From: Balamuthia mandrillaris
Taxonomy: Eukaryota; Discosea; Longamoebia; Balamuthiidae
Direction: 5' to 3'
DNA length: 35,030 nucleotides
NCBI GenBank assembly: GCA_031835245.1
Contig: JAVKOQ010000464.1
Span: forward strand, 1 to 35,030
Shown here: one piece after another, positions 9,032 to 21,197 of the stretch
Layout of the letters: every line of letters begins with the position of its first letter
Position numbering within the stretch: the first letter of the stretch is position 1
Notes under the pieces: model-generated
What the model was told of the DNA's origin: nothing
The model's input: the letters and a program-made list of their open reading frames with translations, nothing else
Databases searched by the model: none
Made by a program: the position numbers and the translations under genes

Positions 9032-11360
9032 ATGGTTAACTTCTCTTCCTTCTCTGATGACCTTTTTTTTTTTTGCCTTTGTGTGCCAAGTTAACCTCTT
9101 TTCTTCTTTCTTTACAAATCAATCAAGCCAAGAGCAGGAGGAAAGAAAAAGAAGCAGTGGATCGATCGAAAGAACGCTACCCGTTTCCAGTTGGTCTATC
9201 GCAGCCAAGAGGATCCGCTCGGGGATGGCGAGGTCCCAGCGGGACCAGGGGGAGACCGCGTGCTGCGCCCCATCACGAATACCGACTCCAAGCTAGCCAA
9301 AGAATTGGGCGGCAATGATCACCTCTTCTCCGCTTTTCGGCAGTTTGTGGACAAAAATAAGTCCGCTCGTGATGAAGACGACGCTGAAGAGGACGAGGAG
9401 GAAGGAGAAGGGGATGACTTTGGAGAGTTTGAAAAAGCGTTGAAGGAGGAATATGGAGCAGAGGGAGAAGGAGAAGAAGGAGAGGAGGATGAAGAATCTC
9501 GCTTCGCTGATGCCGACGAAGACGAGGAAGAAGAAAAAGAACAAAAGAAAGGCAAAGGCAAAGGCAAAGGAAAGGAGAAAGATGAAGTGAAGGCGGACGC
9601 GACATCGGCGCAAGTGGACTTGAAACAATTCGAGTTGGGCGAGTATGGCTTTCCGGAGGATGGCTATGACTACAGGAAGCATTTCAAGCCGATGGGCGCT
9701 CCTGGCTCTGTCTATATGGCTGCTCCTCCCACGAAAGAGCAGAAAGGTGGATACCTTTACAAGAAGGTATGTTTCTTTTGTTCAGTTTTTCTTCATGTTT
9801 TGTTCGTTATTATGTTTTTTTTTTCCTGTTTTCGACTCTTGTGTTTTTGTTCTTTGGCGCGTGCGCACTCTCTCGCTCTCTCTCACTATTCTACTATTCT
9901 TTTATTGCTCCGTCATCTCTCACATCACTCATCTGGAATCTCTTGGCAGCCTTCTATTCAATTTAGAGAGGAAGAAGCTTCTACGTATCGTTTTGGCGGT
10001 AGCGACAAAGTTCCTGAAGTTTTACAAGATGCCTATCGCGATGACTTTGGTTATTCAAAAGAAGGTATACCTTTTACAAATACTGCTCCCTTCCATTTAG
10101 AAGACATACTAACTGCTTTCTTTTAACAACCAAAACAGCATCTTTGGCTGAGATAGACAAAGAACTATATGATGCTTTGTTCAATGATGACTATGAAACG
10201 CTTAACGATGACTTTGTGGTGGTCGCTAAAGGCAAAGGAGAAGGAGAAAATGATGATGATGAAGAGGACGAGGAGTATCATCACCGCAGCCAACAACAAA
10301 GAGGAGGGAAACAAGAGGAAGAATATGACTATGGCACTGACTCTGATGACGATGACTATGATGCCTATGAAGACTATCCACCCGGCCAATCCGAACAACG
10401 ACGAAACAAAGGGGAGTTGGCCGAAATCTTTGATGCTCGCTTTGAAAGAGTATTCATTTCCTTCTTTTTCTTTTTCCTATCTGGCTATTAACTCTTCTTT
10501 CCAAAAATAAAAAGGCAATGGCGGAATGGAGTGATGATGAGATAGGCGAATTGGATGGAGAGGACCCAACGCTGCATGGCAAGCTCGGTTTGAGGGATGA
10601 GGCCGTTAAGCAATATCTCGACGAGTTTTTGGAGTCCAGAAAGACTGAAAAATACGAAGCCCCCACTTCCGCTGCAAAGAAAAAAGAACCAATAAAGGCT
10701 GAGAAGAAAGAAGCGGACGACGTGAACGACAAAGGAAAAGGAAAAGAAAACAACAACGTTAGCACCAACAAATTACAACAAGAAGATGAGGATGAAGACG
10801 ATGAAGAAGAAGATTATGAACAAGAAGAAGTGCAGTATATCGAAGAGGAAGTAAGAGATGATGACAAATGGGATTGCGAGTCGATTCTAAGTACCTATTC
10901 CAACCTCGAGAATCACCCTACTCTCATTGATGATGCTCCGGCCAGAAAGAAGCGGATAGAGCTGTCTAAGAAGACCAGTATTCCTCTTGGCGTATTGCCC
11001 GAGCGGCCCAAAAAAGAAAAGTACCTTTCTCTATTTCTCTTATCCTGCCCTCTTTGTGCTCTTCTCTCATAGTGGTTTTTTTTTGAATAGAACAAAACGA
11101 AATGATAACTTGGGAGAAGCGAGAACAAAGTGGGAAACTCCAGAAGATAAAAAAGCAAGAAAACAGCGCGTCAAAGAAATGCGTCGCGTACGTCTACTTT
11201 TGCCTATTGCTTTATTTTCTTTTCTTTCATTTAACGCAAACAACCACACAAACAGTTGAAGAGAGGACAGAAAAAGCAGCTTAAACAGGAGTTCAAGCAA
11301 GAAGAGAAACGACAAGTGGCACAAACAGTGGGCACCACCCAAAGCATCATTAAATACTGA
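9032..11360 (+). CDS. LTV1: LTV1 ribosome biogenesis factor
   Basis: Assembly and export factor of the 40S subunit, bound near uS3/eS10 on late nuclear and cytoplasmic pre-40S particles. Seven exons: 9032-9034, 9128-9766, 9950-10064, 10139-10449, 10515-11020, 11091-11187, 11256-11360; phases agree, about 591 residues. Exon 1 appears to supply only the ATG, followed by intron GTTAAC...AAG; the joined start MPRAGGKKKKQWIDRK and FQLVYRSQEDP match the family N-terminus. Other signatures: FPEDGYDYRKHFKPMG, DDEIGELDGE, the core KWDCESILSTYSNLENHP, KKTSIPLGVLPERPKK, and the basic C-terminal helix ETPEDKKARKQRVKEMRR. Acidic and KGKGKGK insertions lengthen it compared with animal LTV1. The alternative to the ATG-only exon is an unseen upstream start. 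Confidence 0.92.
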
Positions 11361-11585
11361 AACATCTTTTTGTTCTTTTTCTTTCTTTCTTTTGTTTTGT
11401 CTTTTGTCTTTTTTGTTTTATTTCTAAGGTTTTCATCGCTTGTTAACAGCAACCACCTTGTTTGTCATCCTTCTCGGTCATCCACTTCCTATCATGATGT
11501 CCAAAGCTGACTGAACATTGCAGTTAACTTAGCTAACACAGAGAGGCAATCCAGAAAGAAAACTACAAGACAGAATAAGGGGGTA
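11361..11585. other. Intergenic between LTV1 and the LRR gene
   Basis: A T-rich stretch (about 11363-11430) probably carrying the LTV1 3' UTR, then a short region likely to hold the promoter of the LRR gene. No other feature seen. Confidence 0.4.
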
Positions 11586-12428
11586 ATGGAGCCGGCAGAC
11601 AAGAAAGAGGAGGAAGAGGAGGAGGTGGAAGAAAGCAAAGCCCTTCCCTCCCTTCTCCGCCCCTTTGCACACTCCACCGCCTGCAACCTCTCCAACAACG
11701 AGCTGACCTCCTTGCCCGCTGAGTTTGGCCAGCTCACCGCTCTCACCCACTGCGAACTCTCCCACAACCAGCTGACCGCCTTGCCGAGAGAGTTTGGCCA
11801 GCTCATCGCTCTCACCCATTGCTTCCTCTCCTTCAACAAGCTGACCTCCTTGCCTGCTGAGCTTGGCCAGCTCACTGCTCTCACCCGCTGCTACCTCAAT
11901 AAAAACGCCAGGCAACTGTGAAAAGTTTGTGGCACTTGAGTGGAGAGGCGGTCCTGAGGAACAAGCTTTTGCCCACTGGCCTGTTGACCCCTGTTCCAGA
12001 CCCGCCCTTCACTTGGGTTTCTTGTTCTTCTTCTGCTTCCTCTTGTTCTTCTTCTTCTTCTTCACTATCTTCTCCGCTCAATGAGGACCATGACAAGGAA
12101 GGTACAAAGAAAGAACAAACAGAAACGGAAGAAAGTGTGGAGGGTGCAGAAGTGGTGCTGCCAGAAGAAGTGCAGGAACGATTGCAAAGATTGCAGAGAA
12201 GGTGTGACGTCTGTGCACAGCTGTTCTTGGAGGCAGAAGAGGCGGAGGAGGAAGCAGCAGCAGAAGAAGCAGAGCAAACAAGGCAAGTGATGCGACGGTA
12301 TTGGGACCAGGAGAGAAGAGTTTGGTGGGAGTTGTTGTGTTGCAGCCAGAGCTGCTCCCACCGGCCCCATCCTGCCGCTGCGCCTTCCCTCCCGACTAAA
12401 GCGGCTCAATGCTTTGATCGGTTACTGA
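11586..12428 (+). CDS. Short leucine-rich-repeat protein, reading frame disturbed
   Basis: The ATG at 11586 opens an acidic start, then three 23-residue LRRs of the NQLTALPREFGQLIALTHC type, whose DNA units are near copies of one another (69-base period, about 11697-11903). The frame stops at 11919-11921. The next frame back continues with a region typical of what follows LRRs in intracellular LRR proteins: VKSLWHLSGEAVLRN, LPEEVQERLQRLQRRCDVC, RQVMRRYWDQERR. That frame has no stop before 13042, far into GLRX3. A return to the first frame near 12310-12340 would end at TGA 12426-12428. Losing one A from the A5 run at about 11901-11905 would explain the first shift. So this is either a gene with two sequence errors, a young pseudogene, or a gene with tiny unrecognised introns. 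The end is tentative. Confidence 0.5.
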
Positions 12429-12719
12429 AAGTTTCAAACCACCAATCAAAAATCAAAACAGAGGCTTTATCTTACCATAAAAAGGCCATTTCTGTTGTCT
12501 TTTTCTTTGTCTCATCTCTAGCAGAGATCTTTCACGTCGACAAAAATTCGTTGCTCCGGAGGGTAAAGGAGGGAATCCGTTCTTCTTTCGGATTGATGTC
12601 GTCACAAAGTATGTTCATGTCGTCACGAATATCCTGCATGTCGACAGAATATTGTCGACGAAAAAACTGCCACAGAACCAAAAAAAAAAGAGCGAAGAAA
12701 GAAAGAGAGAGAGAGAGCA
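12429..12719 (+). promoter_or_regulatory. GLRX3 upstream region with GTCGAC palindromes
   Basis: GTCGAC occurs at 12536, 12640 and 12654, and the near form TGTCGTCAC occurs twice between (about 12598 and 12618). These lie 60 to 185 bases before the GLRX3 ATG. An AG run directly precedes the start codon. No gene is seen here. Confidence 0.5.
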
Positions 12720-13101
12720 ATGTTGGCTGCGGTTGTGGAGGCGAAAGGGCTGGAGACCGTCCAGCAGGCGGTGGCCAGCGGCAAAAAGGTCATACTCAAC
12801 TTTTGGGCATCATGGTGCGAGCCGGCCAAACAGATGAACGCTGTCTTTGCGGAGCTTGCTTCCACCCATCCCGACATCTCTTTTGTGCAGGTTTGCTCCC
12901 CCGCCCGCTTCTACTCTTCCTCTTCTACACGTTTTCTTCTCTATTATTCTCCATCCTTCCTCTTTGCTGTTCTCTTTGCTCTACTTCTTCTCGTGTTAAC
13001 GTGAATGGTCATAGATTGATGCAGAAGAGTTGGGTCAAGTAGCTGAACACTACAACGTAGAAACTGTGCCCTTCTTCCTGTTCTTCATGGTTTGTTATTC
13101 C

Positions 13102-13133
<32 letters not shown>

Positions 13134-13401
13134 TTTTCCTTTTCTTCCTCACGCATATGTTCCTTTTTATATCCTCTCCTCGCTTATCACAAAAAAAAAA
13201 GGGAGGCACGGTGTGGGACCGATTGGAGGGAGCAGATCCAGCCGCGCTTGCCAAGAAGACCAAACAGCACAGCGAGCGCGCAGCTGCGGCGGCTAATCCT
13301 ACCCCTGCCACCACTGCCTCCTCCGCTGAGCTTCTTAATGCTCGTTTAGAGAAACTCGTTAACTACGCCCCCGTTATGCTCTTTATGAAAGGTTTAACTA
13401 T

Positions 13402-13444
<43 letters not shown>

Positions 13445-14113
13445 TTTCTTGCTCACATTCTTTCAATCATTTACATTTTAAAGGAACGCCGGATGCTCCT
13501 CAATGTGGATTCAGCCGAAAGATAGTGGGTCTGCTCAACGAGGAACAAGTTCAGTTCAGCTCGTTCAACATTCTGGGAGACAACACGGTGCGTGAAGGTT
13601 TGAAGACCTTCAGCAACTGGCCGACCTACCCTCAGCTCTACGTCAAAGGCAAGTTGGTGGGAGGGTTGGACATTGTCCAGGAACTGAAGGAGAGCGGAGA
13701 GCTCAAAGACATGATCCCTTCTGAAGCTCTCAACGCCTCCTCCACCACCACTCTTAACGAACGGCTCGAAAAGGTGTCTCTTCTCTCTCCTCTTCGCCTT
13801 TATAAAGCTCATTCTGACCATCCTTTTCTCATAGCTTGTCAACAAAGAACCAGTGATGCTGTTCATGAAAGGCACGCCAGAGGAGCCTCGTTGCGGCTTT
13901 AGCAGGAAAATGGTATCCATCATCGATGAGGCTAAAGTGAAGTACGGCTCCTTCGACATCCTCTCTGACAACGAAGTGCGGGAGGGCCTCAAAGCCTACA
14001 GCAACTGGCCCACTTATCCTCAGCTTTACGTTCAAGGCAAGCTCATCGGCGGACTCGATATTGTCACCGAGTTGAAGGAGAACGACGAACTGAATGATAT
14101 CTTCCCAAAGTAG
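12720..14113 (+). CDS. GLRX3: Glutaredoxin 3 (PICOT; thioredoxin-like plus two monothiol glutaredoxin domains)
   Basis: Cytosolic/nuclear monothiol glutaredoxin that carries [2Fe-2S] clusters between dimers and with BolA proteins, serving iron distribution and cytosolic Fe-S assembly. Five exons: 12720-12890, 13015-13089, 13202-13391, 13484-13773, 13835-14113; all phases agree, 334 residues, the usual length of the family. Residues 1-110: thioredoxin-like domain with WCEPA (W32-A36) in place of WCGPC, so only one Cys remains. Two glutaredoxin domains follow, each with CGFS, the glutathione-binding [17 protein letters not shown] or close variant, and W-P-T-[YF]. The second domain's [19 protein letters not shown] is standard. 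CT microsatellites fill introns 2 and 3. Its stop lies 35 bases from the stop of ANAPC4 on the other strand. Confidence 0.96.
13108..13133. repeat. (CT)n in GLRX3 intron 2
   Basis: Dinucleotide run on the sense strand of the gene. Confidence 0.9.
13406..13442. repeat. (CT)n in GLRX3 intron 3
   Basis: Pure dinucleotide run on the sense strand of the gene. Confidence 0.95.
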
Positions 14114-14148
14114 AATGTAAAAAGAACAGTTGAAGAAAATTGCACTCA

Positions 14149-16156
14149 TCAGTGCTCTTCTTCGCCTTGATCATCTTCATTTTCCTCTTCATTTTGGTTT
14201 TCTTCATCGTCTTCGTTTGGTTCTTCGTTTTCGTTTTCGTCATCGTCTTCATCGTCGCTGTCTTCTTCATCTTCGAGGTCGTATAATAGAACGCGATGCG
14301 GTGCTATAAAGACAGCAGCTAATCCTCTTGAATCACTGACAGCTGCTTTGTAATGACGGGTCTCAGAAGAAGAAGAAGAAGACGAAGATCGAAGAAGAGG
14401 ACGGGGTTGTGTTCTTCCTTGAGAAGGTGAAACGAAAGCAGAAGTGCCGTCTGTTCTCTCAAGAGCTGCAAAGAGGCTTAAAAATGCTTCTTCTGATTGA
14501 AGCTCATCCATGTTTTTCCATTCGCTCTCTTCAAAGTTGAACATTTCGAGTTTCGTTTCTTCTTCTGGTTCTTCTTCGCTTTGTTGTTGCTGTTTTCGAC
14601 CCAGGAGAGCAGCTAACCTCTCGTCTTTGTAGAAAGCGATATGAGAGATGGAAACAACTTCTTCCAAGTCGAGTTTTGTTGCTTGCCATCCTTCTTTCTC
14701 TTCAGCTTGTTCCTCCTTTGGAGAGTAGACCTTTTTTCGAAGAAGGAAGATAGCAGGAGATGGAGAGGAGAAGCAATGACTAAAAGCCAGAAGAATAGTT
14801 CTTGTTCCTGTCTCTGCATCTTCCAAAACTGTGCTCGCTGTTATCATCTTTCCATCTTCATATCCTTCGTCATTGTTGCTAAGAAGAAGATTTGTGGATA
14901 AAGTATGTTTGAAGGATTTGCTGATTGAGTTTGCTGGCCGTTTGCTCTCGATCGTACATAGCTCGTTCAATGCTTGACACAGCTCCAAAAGAGTTTTCGC
15001 ATTGGAAAGAGAAGAAGAGTTTGAGGAAGGAAAAGGTAGATGAGGAGATTCCCATTCTTGAAAGTACGGATGATTCATTTCGTTGTCATCTTGTTGAAGC
15101 AAAAGGAAAGCACCATCATGATTGCCCTCTTTTTGGTGCTGAGGTTGAGAAGGAGAAGAAGAGGAACCAATTGCAAAAATGTCTTCGTTTTCATCTCGTT
15201 CAAAAATGTCGAAAATGTTGGATTGTTGGTTTCGCACTTTGGCCGCTTTGGCCTCCCGTTCTCGTTCTTTCTGTTCTTGTTTGAGTTGTTGCTGTTCCTT
15301 TCTTGCAGCTTCGTCCAGGAAGAAGGGGGATATGTCGTCTCGAAGGAGTTCGTGTTGGATGAAGGACGATACTTTGTTGATGTCGACTGGTTTTATGTCC
15401 ATCTTTTTGCGTTTTGTTAAGGTGTCACATATTTTACAGGCATCTAAACGAACGTAGGGCTAATTAGAAAGAAAGAAACGACAAGAAAGAACGAAAGAAA
15501 AGAAAGGAAGTGAAGAAAGTGGAAAGTACTGAGATAAAGCCAGTTGAAAAAATGTTGATAGCCTTTCTTTACAGAAAGGAGAACCCGCAGAAACTCTTTT
15601 GTCTTGAGAAGAAACGCAGCAGCCAACGAGACCATGTCGGATAGAGTGCTCTCCTCCAATCCCAACAAACCAAACCGTTCTAGCCACTGAGACAATGCCT
15701 GTTGTTTTGGTGCACTTTTTTTAAAAAAAGAAAAATGGAAGAAAAAGGAACGAAAGAAGATAACGACACCTGCAACTCGCTCAACTGAAAGAGCAATGCT
15801 TCTCCGACTTTGTGCAGATGTTTCACAGCTAAATCTTGTACGTCTTCGCAAGTTACTTCAATGTGGCGCCAAAGACGACGAACTCCCTATTAAAATGAGG
15901 AAAATAAATAAAGCAATAAAAATAAACAGAAACAGATAAACACAGTTTTTAAAACCAAACCTGTTCTGTCATGTTTTTGACTAGAAAGCGTTCGAGAGAA
16001 GGGCTTGGTACACCCGAAAGCATCAAGCTCAAAAGGTCATTCCGCAACATAGTTGGATCTCTTCCGTCCTCTATTTCCAAAAGTCAAAACGTAAGAAAAT
16101 AGAAAGTGAAAGAGTAAGAGTAAAGATGAAAGATAAATAATAGATGCTAGAAAAAG

Positions 16157-16189
<33 letters not shown>

Positions 16190-17335
16190 TACGGCAACGC
16201 AGAGGGAGAGGAGGAAGCGAGGTAAAGCATAACAAACCTTCCATTAAACCAGCAAACTCATTCATACGAGAGAAAAAGTCTTTAGTGCCACTCTTCCATT
16301 GAGAATGAATGCTTTGAATGCTGTCCACCAAATGACTGATGTGAGCTGACACATGAAACAACCGAACAGTCATCTGCTGTACGTCGGTTGGATGTCTCCA
16401 TAAAAGACCTGTGTCCATCTCATGAAGGCTGAAAACTATTTCTTCGGGTAGACGAGGCGTTGTGGTTCTTGTAACCACGTTGAGATGTTGTAATGATGGA
16501 TCGAGACAAAGCCGGATAATTTCAACGTTGTTATCTCCTTTCTTTACATAAAAAAAATGTGTTACAAAACAAGAGTATTCAATGAATGGTTTACAAGGAA
16601 GAGAGAGAGAGAGAGAGAATGAGAGCAACGATGAAGAGAATCGTACCTGAGAGAGTTCGAAGGATGCTCTCCCAACACAAAATGTTCCTTGTGCGCTGTG
16701 TTCAGAAGTTTATGAGCGAGTAGATGAAAAAAAAAACTATCAAGAAAACAAACCTGAGAAGGACAACACCAGAGGAATCACCGCTCACCAACACAGAAAG
16801 TTCAGCGGCATGAAGGAAGCTTTCATGGTTTGCAACGTGTCGCACCTCCTTTGCGACAGATGATGTGCTGCTATTCATGTTATCATCAACCCAGAGAGAG
16901 CGAGAGAGAGAGAGAGAGAGAGAGAGAAGAGAGAAGAAAGAACAACGAATGTAGAGAACCTTCGAGAAGAGGCAGCAGCCTCAGCAAGAGGAGAAGGGGC
17001 CAACGGCAACAAAAACATTTGCTCTCTGTCTCGTCTATAGTCCAAAAACGAGGACTTCAATTCTGCATAATCAGAAGAAGAAAACGGAGAAGAGGCTGAG
17101 AACGAAGAAGAAGCGGGTTGTCGTTGATGGTAGTGCGTCCAAGAGAGAGCGGTGATAGCGGAGCTGTGAAAGTGAGACGTGAAGAAAGCCTCGCTGGACT
17201 CGATGTCAAAGAGGGTGATGGTGCCGTCTTGATAGCCCACCGCGATTACCTTTCCTACAAAAAAAAAAATGAGAAGAAGTGAGAAGACAAAGAGAAAGAG
17301 CTAAGATGAAAAGAAAGAAAGAAACGAAAAGAAAC

Positions 17336-17384
<49 letters not shown>

Positions 17385-17733
17385 CGATAAGAAGCGACGA
17401 AGAAGAAGAAACGAAGGACAAAAAAAAACAACCATCAGGACGCCAGGTCAAAGCGGTAACAACGCGTTTGTCGCTCGGAATGGCAAAAAGACGCTGCCAG
17501 GAGAGCCTATGCACCAGGAGCTGGTCCTCCACGGTGACCAAAGCCAGCAGGTCCATCCTGGGGCACCACTCCAGCAGCTTGATCTCCCAATTGAGAACTT
17601 TGTCGGCTGCCAGCCGGAAGGAATTTTGTGGGTGCACCTCTTCTTGTTCTTCATCTCCTCCTTCTTCTTGTTCTTCTTCCTCTCGTTCAACTTCAGCTTC
17701 TTCTTCTGCTTCGTCAAACTCTTCTTTCTTCAT
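14149..17733 (-). CDS. ANAPC4: Anaphase-promoting complex subunit 4
   Basis: Scaffold subunit of the APC/C ubiquitin ligase that drives anaphase and mitotic exit. Nine exons: 17433-17733, 16960-17254, 16754-16870, 16647-16695, 16238-16541, 15961-16070, 15770-15886, 15530-15698, 14149-15443; phases agree, about 918 residues (human about 808). The N-terminal WD40-like part has VLNWEIKLLEWCPRMDLLAL, VVTALTWRPDGKVIAVGYQD and ITLFDIES. The central helical part has EALLFQLSELQ, AAAFLLKTKEFLRVLLSVKK and HFFNWLYL, matching the family's long-helix region. The C-terminus has SDSRGLAAVFIAPHRVLLYD followed by a DE/NE-rich acidic tail like that of human APC4. An acidic N-terminal leader (EEEEQEEGGDEEQEE) is unusual. 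The exon 8/9 junction uses the acceptor at 15444-15445, because the more upstream one breaks the frame. GA runs fill several introns. Confidence 0.9.
17341..17378. repeat. (GA)n in ANAPC4 intron 1
   Basis: A pure dinucleotide run; it reads CT on the sense (minus) strand. Similar shorter runs lie in other ANAPC4 introns at about 16159-16184, 16602-16618 and 16893-16927. Confidence 0.95.
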
Positions 17734-18082
17734 TTTTTTTTATTTTTATTTTATTTTATTTTATTTTTTTCGTGGTATGGCTGCATTTACGATTTATCCA
17801 TTTTTTGCAATTTTTTCTTGGAATTTTCGAAATTAATATGTAGTCGACACAAATTAGGAGAAGAGAAGAGAGAAGAGAGAAGAGAGAGAAGAGAGAAGAG
17901 AGGAGAGAGAGAAGAGAGAGAAGAGAGAAGAGAGGAGAGAGATGTGGTTATTGTTTGGGAAGGAAACCCAAAAGAGCGTTTACATAATTTTATATAACTT
18001 AAAATAAAAATAAAACCAAGTGTCTTTTGTGTTTTCAACATCTCTCTTTCTTTGTTTTCTGGTTTTTTTTTTGTGCTTTCCT
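17734..18082 (-). promoter_or_regulatory. ANAPC4 promoter and GANAB 3' flank
   Basis: A 349-base gap between the ANAPC4 start and the GANAB stop, both genes on the minus strand. It holds a T-rich stretch, GTCGAC at 17843 (110 bases before the ANAPC4 ATG), and a purine run built of GAGAA/GAGAGAA units at about 17858-17941. No gene seen. Confidence 0.45.
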
Positions 18083-21000
18083 TTAGAACCAACCCAACTG
18101 CATGCTCATCGTCCAGTCGTTTCGCATCAAACAGTCCGGCCTACGAACGGTGAGCACTCCCTTGGCGCCATCGTACTCAAACTCCACATCCCTTTCTTCT
18201 CCTCCTTGGCAACGAATCTTGACGCTCTCTGGCGTTTTCCTCAACCCCATGACGACGATGCGTTCGATGCGGTTGGTAAGCTCCTTCTCCGGAAGGTTGT
18301 TGTCGGTTATCGCCTCGGAGCGCAGCGTCGTTTGGTCGAACGTGAACTTGCGGCGGTGGAACTCTCCGCGAAGATAGTCGTAGCTGCTGCCGTCGTCCAC
18401 GTACAATTCTCCGCTTGCTTTGTTCTGTTATTTGTTGAGATAGTTTTGATGAGATGAGTGGAAGAAAGAAAAAGAAAGATAGAAATGAGAAAGACAAAAA
18501 GAAAGGAACAAAAAAAGACAAGGTAGAAAGGAAACCTGATCATCAAGAGCGACGACAATGGTGTAGGGGTCGTCTTTCATTTGAGCGGAGGAACGACGAG
18601 GGCGGTCCTTCCTCACCAGGATGCTGCCTCCTCTTTGGAAGACGGCAATCTTGTCGATGGGAGTGTCCACGGACTGATGAGCGGATCTATGTTGCTCGTG
18701 CGTGTAATAATCGTACCAAACCTGATTTGTTTGATGAAAAGTGAATATCGGGCCATCATAGAAAGAGGAAGAAAGACAAGAAAAAGAGACGCAGGAACGA
18801 GACGTACATCGCTTTGAGGAAGATAGACGGTGGTGACAGTTTGACCTGGTTTTACCACAGGTTTGACCAACAGGTCCTTGCCCACCAAGAATTGGTCGTC
18901 CATTTCGAACGTGTTGGTATCAGTTGGGTATTCCAACCACAATGGCCTGTTTTCAAAAAAGAATTGGGGTTAAAAAACAAAGAATCAACGAGAGGGGAGG
19001 GAGAGGAGGAGAAGAGAGATTACCTAAGGACGGGGGTTCCATTCTGTGTCGTCTCGTAGAAGAGGGTGTAGAAGTAAGGCAAGAGAGCATAGCGCATTCT
19101 TATGGTGTTACGGATGATGCTAGTGTAGGGCTCACCGAACAGCCATGGCTCTCTTCGCTTTGTGTCTATTTGATTTTTGTCAGTACAAGTTTAAGAGGTG
19201 AAGCAGAAGAATATAGAAACAGGAGAAAAGGAGTACCCAAATGTCCATGAGCTCTGAAGAACGGGTAGAACACGCCGGCCTGATACCACCTTGTCAGCAA
19301 CTCGGCGTCGACATTGCCAAAGAATCCACCCACATCAGCACCACAGAAAGTGATGCCTCCCAAACCCAAAGAGATCAACATAGGGTTGGCATACTCCAAA
19401 TGGTCCCATTTGGCCGCATTGTCGCCCGTCCAGATAGCTCCGTACCTTTGAGAGCCGGCAAAGAAGGATCTGGAGAGCACAAATGGTCGATCGTTTTGGT
19501 CCTGATTGCGGCGTAAGAGGCCGTTGAAAGTTGCCATGTGCTTTATGTATTGTTTGCGTTTTATTAGAGAACGAATGACGTGTTATAATGAAAAAAAAAT
19601 GGAGTGGTAATCAATGCGATAAACGTACGAAGTACATGCCGTAGAGGTTGTGCACGTCTCGATGTTCCCAACCACCATGATGGAGGGCATCTCGGTGCAT
19701 AGATACTTCCGGCCCATTGAACACGGATGGCTTTGTTGTGATTTTTTTTTTGGAAAGTTACTTACGAGAGGGAGGAATAGAGAACAGGGAGCAGATAAAT
19801 GAACCTCGTTCATGTCGTTCCATGTGTACAAAATAGGTGTGGAGCCGACGTACTTGTCGTAGCTAAAGAGGGAGGACCACCAATCTCTCACTTCCTTGTT
19901 CAGGAAGTCGAGATACTGGCTGGAACCAGGCCAACACCATCCCTCAAAGTCGTGCTCTCCAGTCCGATCCTTCACGAAAAAGTCTTTTTTGCCAGAGGAG
20001 AAGAAAGAAGAAAGAAAAGAGGAGCCTAAGAATTCAGTTTAAGAAGACAGAGTATATGAAAAGCAGATGAGAGGATAAGGGGCGAAAAAGACTTACTTTG
20101 AAATTTAGCCTCGGAAAAGACGTGATAACCGTTATCAGACTTAATGTGAGGATCGATGATGGTAACCATCTTTCTCCCTGTAAACATAACGTATTTGTCA
20201 GAAAAAATGAAGAATGAAGATGGAACATGTGCAAAAGAAGAAAAAGAAGAAAAAAAAGAACCTTTGTCTGCAATCTGCTTTTGCATCTTTTCAGGAGTAG
20301 GGAAGTTAGTAGGATCCCAAGTGAAGTAGCGCTTGCCGTTGGTGTGCTCGATATCCAGCCAGATTACATCGTAGGGAATGTCATGCTCATCAAAGCCACC
20401 ATCCACCGCAGCAACGTCTGCTTCGTCTTTGTAGTTCCACCTGTATGGGAGAAAGCATTACGAAATGTCGAAGATAAGGCGAGAGAAGAAAAATATTAAA
20501 GCTTCATTGTACCGGCATTGGTGATAGGCAATTGAAAAGAGCTGAGGCAAGGGAGTCGTGCCAGTCAAATAGGCGTATTGCCGCAACACATCCTTGGGCT
20601 TCGGGCCAAACAACACAAACGTGTCAATGATGCCACTCTCGCTAAACCAATGAGTCCATTTGCCCTTGTTTTAAACAATATGAGTTACCAATACACTGAT
20701 AAGAGTGAGAGAAAAAAAGCAGTTACGTTTGATCTGTCGCTAACATCCACAAAGGTTTCAGCAGCATTCAGCCAAAAGAGGCCGGTGGTCCTCGAGGCGC
20801 TATGGGCGATAACCAAAGGCACAGCTCCATAGAGAGCCATCGGAAGGTCAAGTTCGTACTCAAACACGTCCAAGTTGAACAACCGGTAGGGCTCAGATAT
20901 CACATTACCGTTGGCGTCCCTTTGGTGGGAAAGCGCAGAGCTTGAGTGATGCTGAAGGACAAAGAGGGAGAGAGAGAGAGAGAGAGGAGGAGGAAGAGGG

Positions 21001-21157
21001 TGAGAGGAAGAGGGTAGTTTACTTTGTGTTCTTCAGCGCCATTTTGGAAGCGTGCTCTGGCAAGCCGTACAAATGCTGCGCCCCAACAAAGGAGAAGTCC
21101 ATACCAACCGACTCAGGACCTTTTGTTTATTCAATACAGTTAGTGTGTTGCTTCAAT

Positions 21158-21197
<40 letters not shown>

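Noticed and set aside
11918-13042. A single 374-codon open frame joining the LRR tail to GLRX3
   Set aside because: Only its first part looks like protein; beyond about 12340 it runs through the GLRX3 promoter and antiphase through GLRX3 exon 1.
14149-15402. Separate acidic-tailed gene instead of the last ANAPC4 exon
   Set aside because: An in-phase acceptor at 15444 joins it to the helical APC4 exon, and the final region with hydrophobic strand and acidic tail matches APC4.
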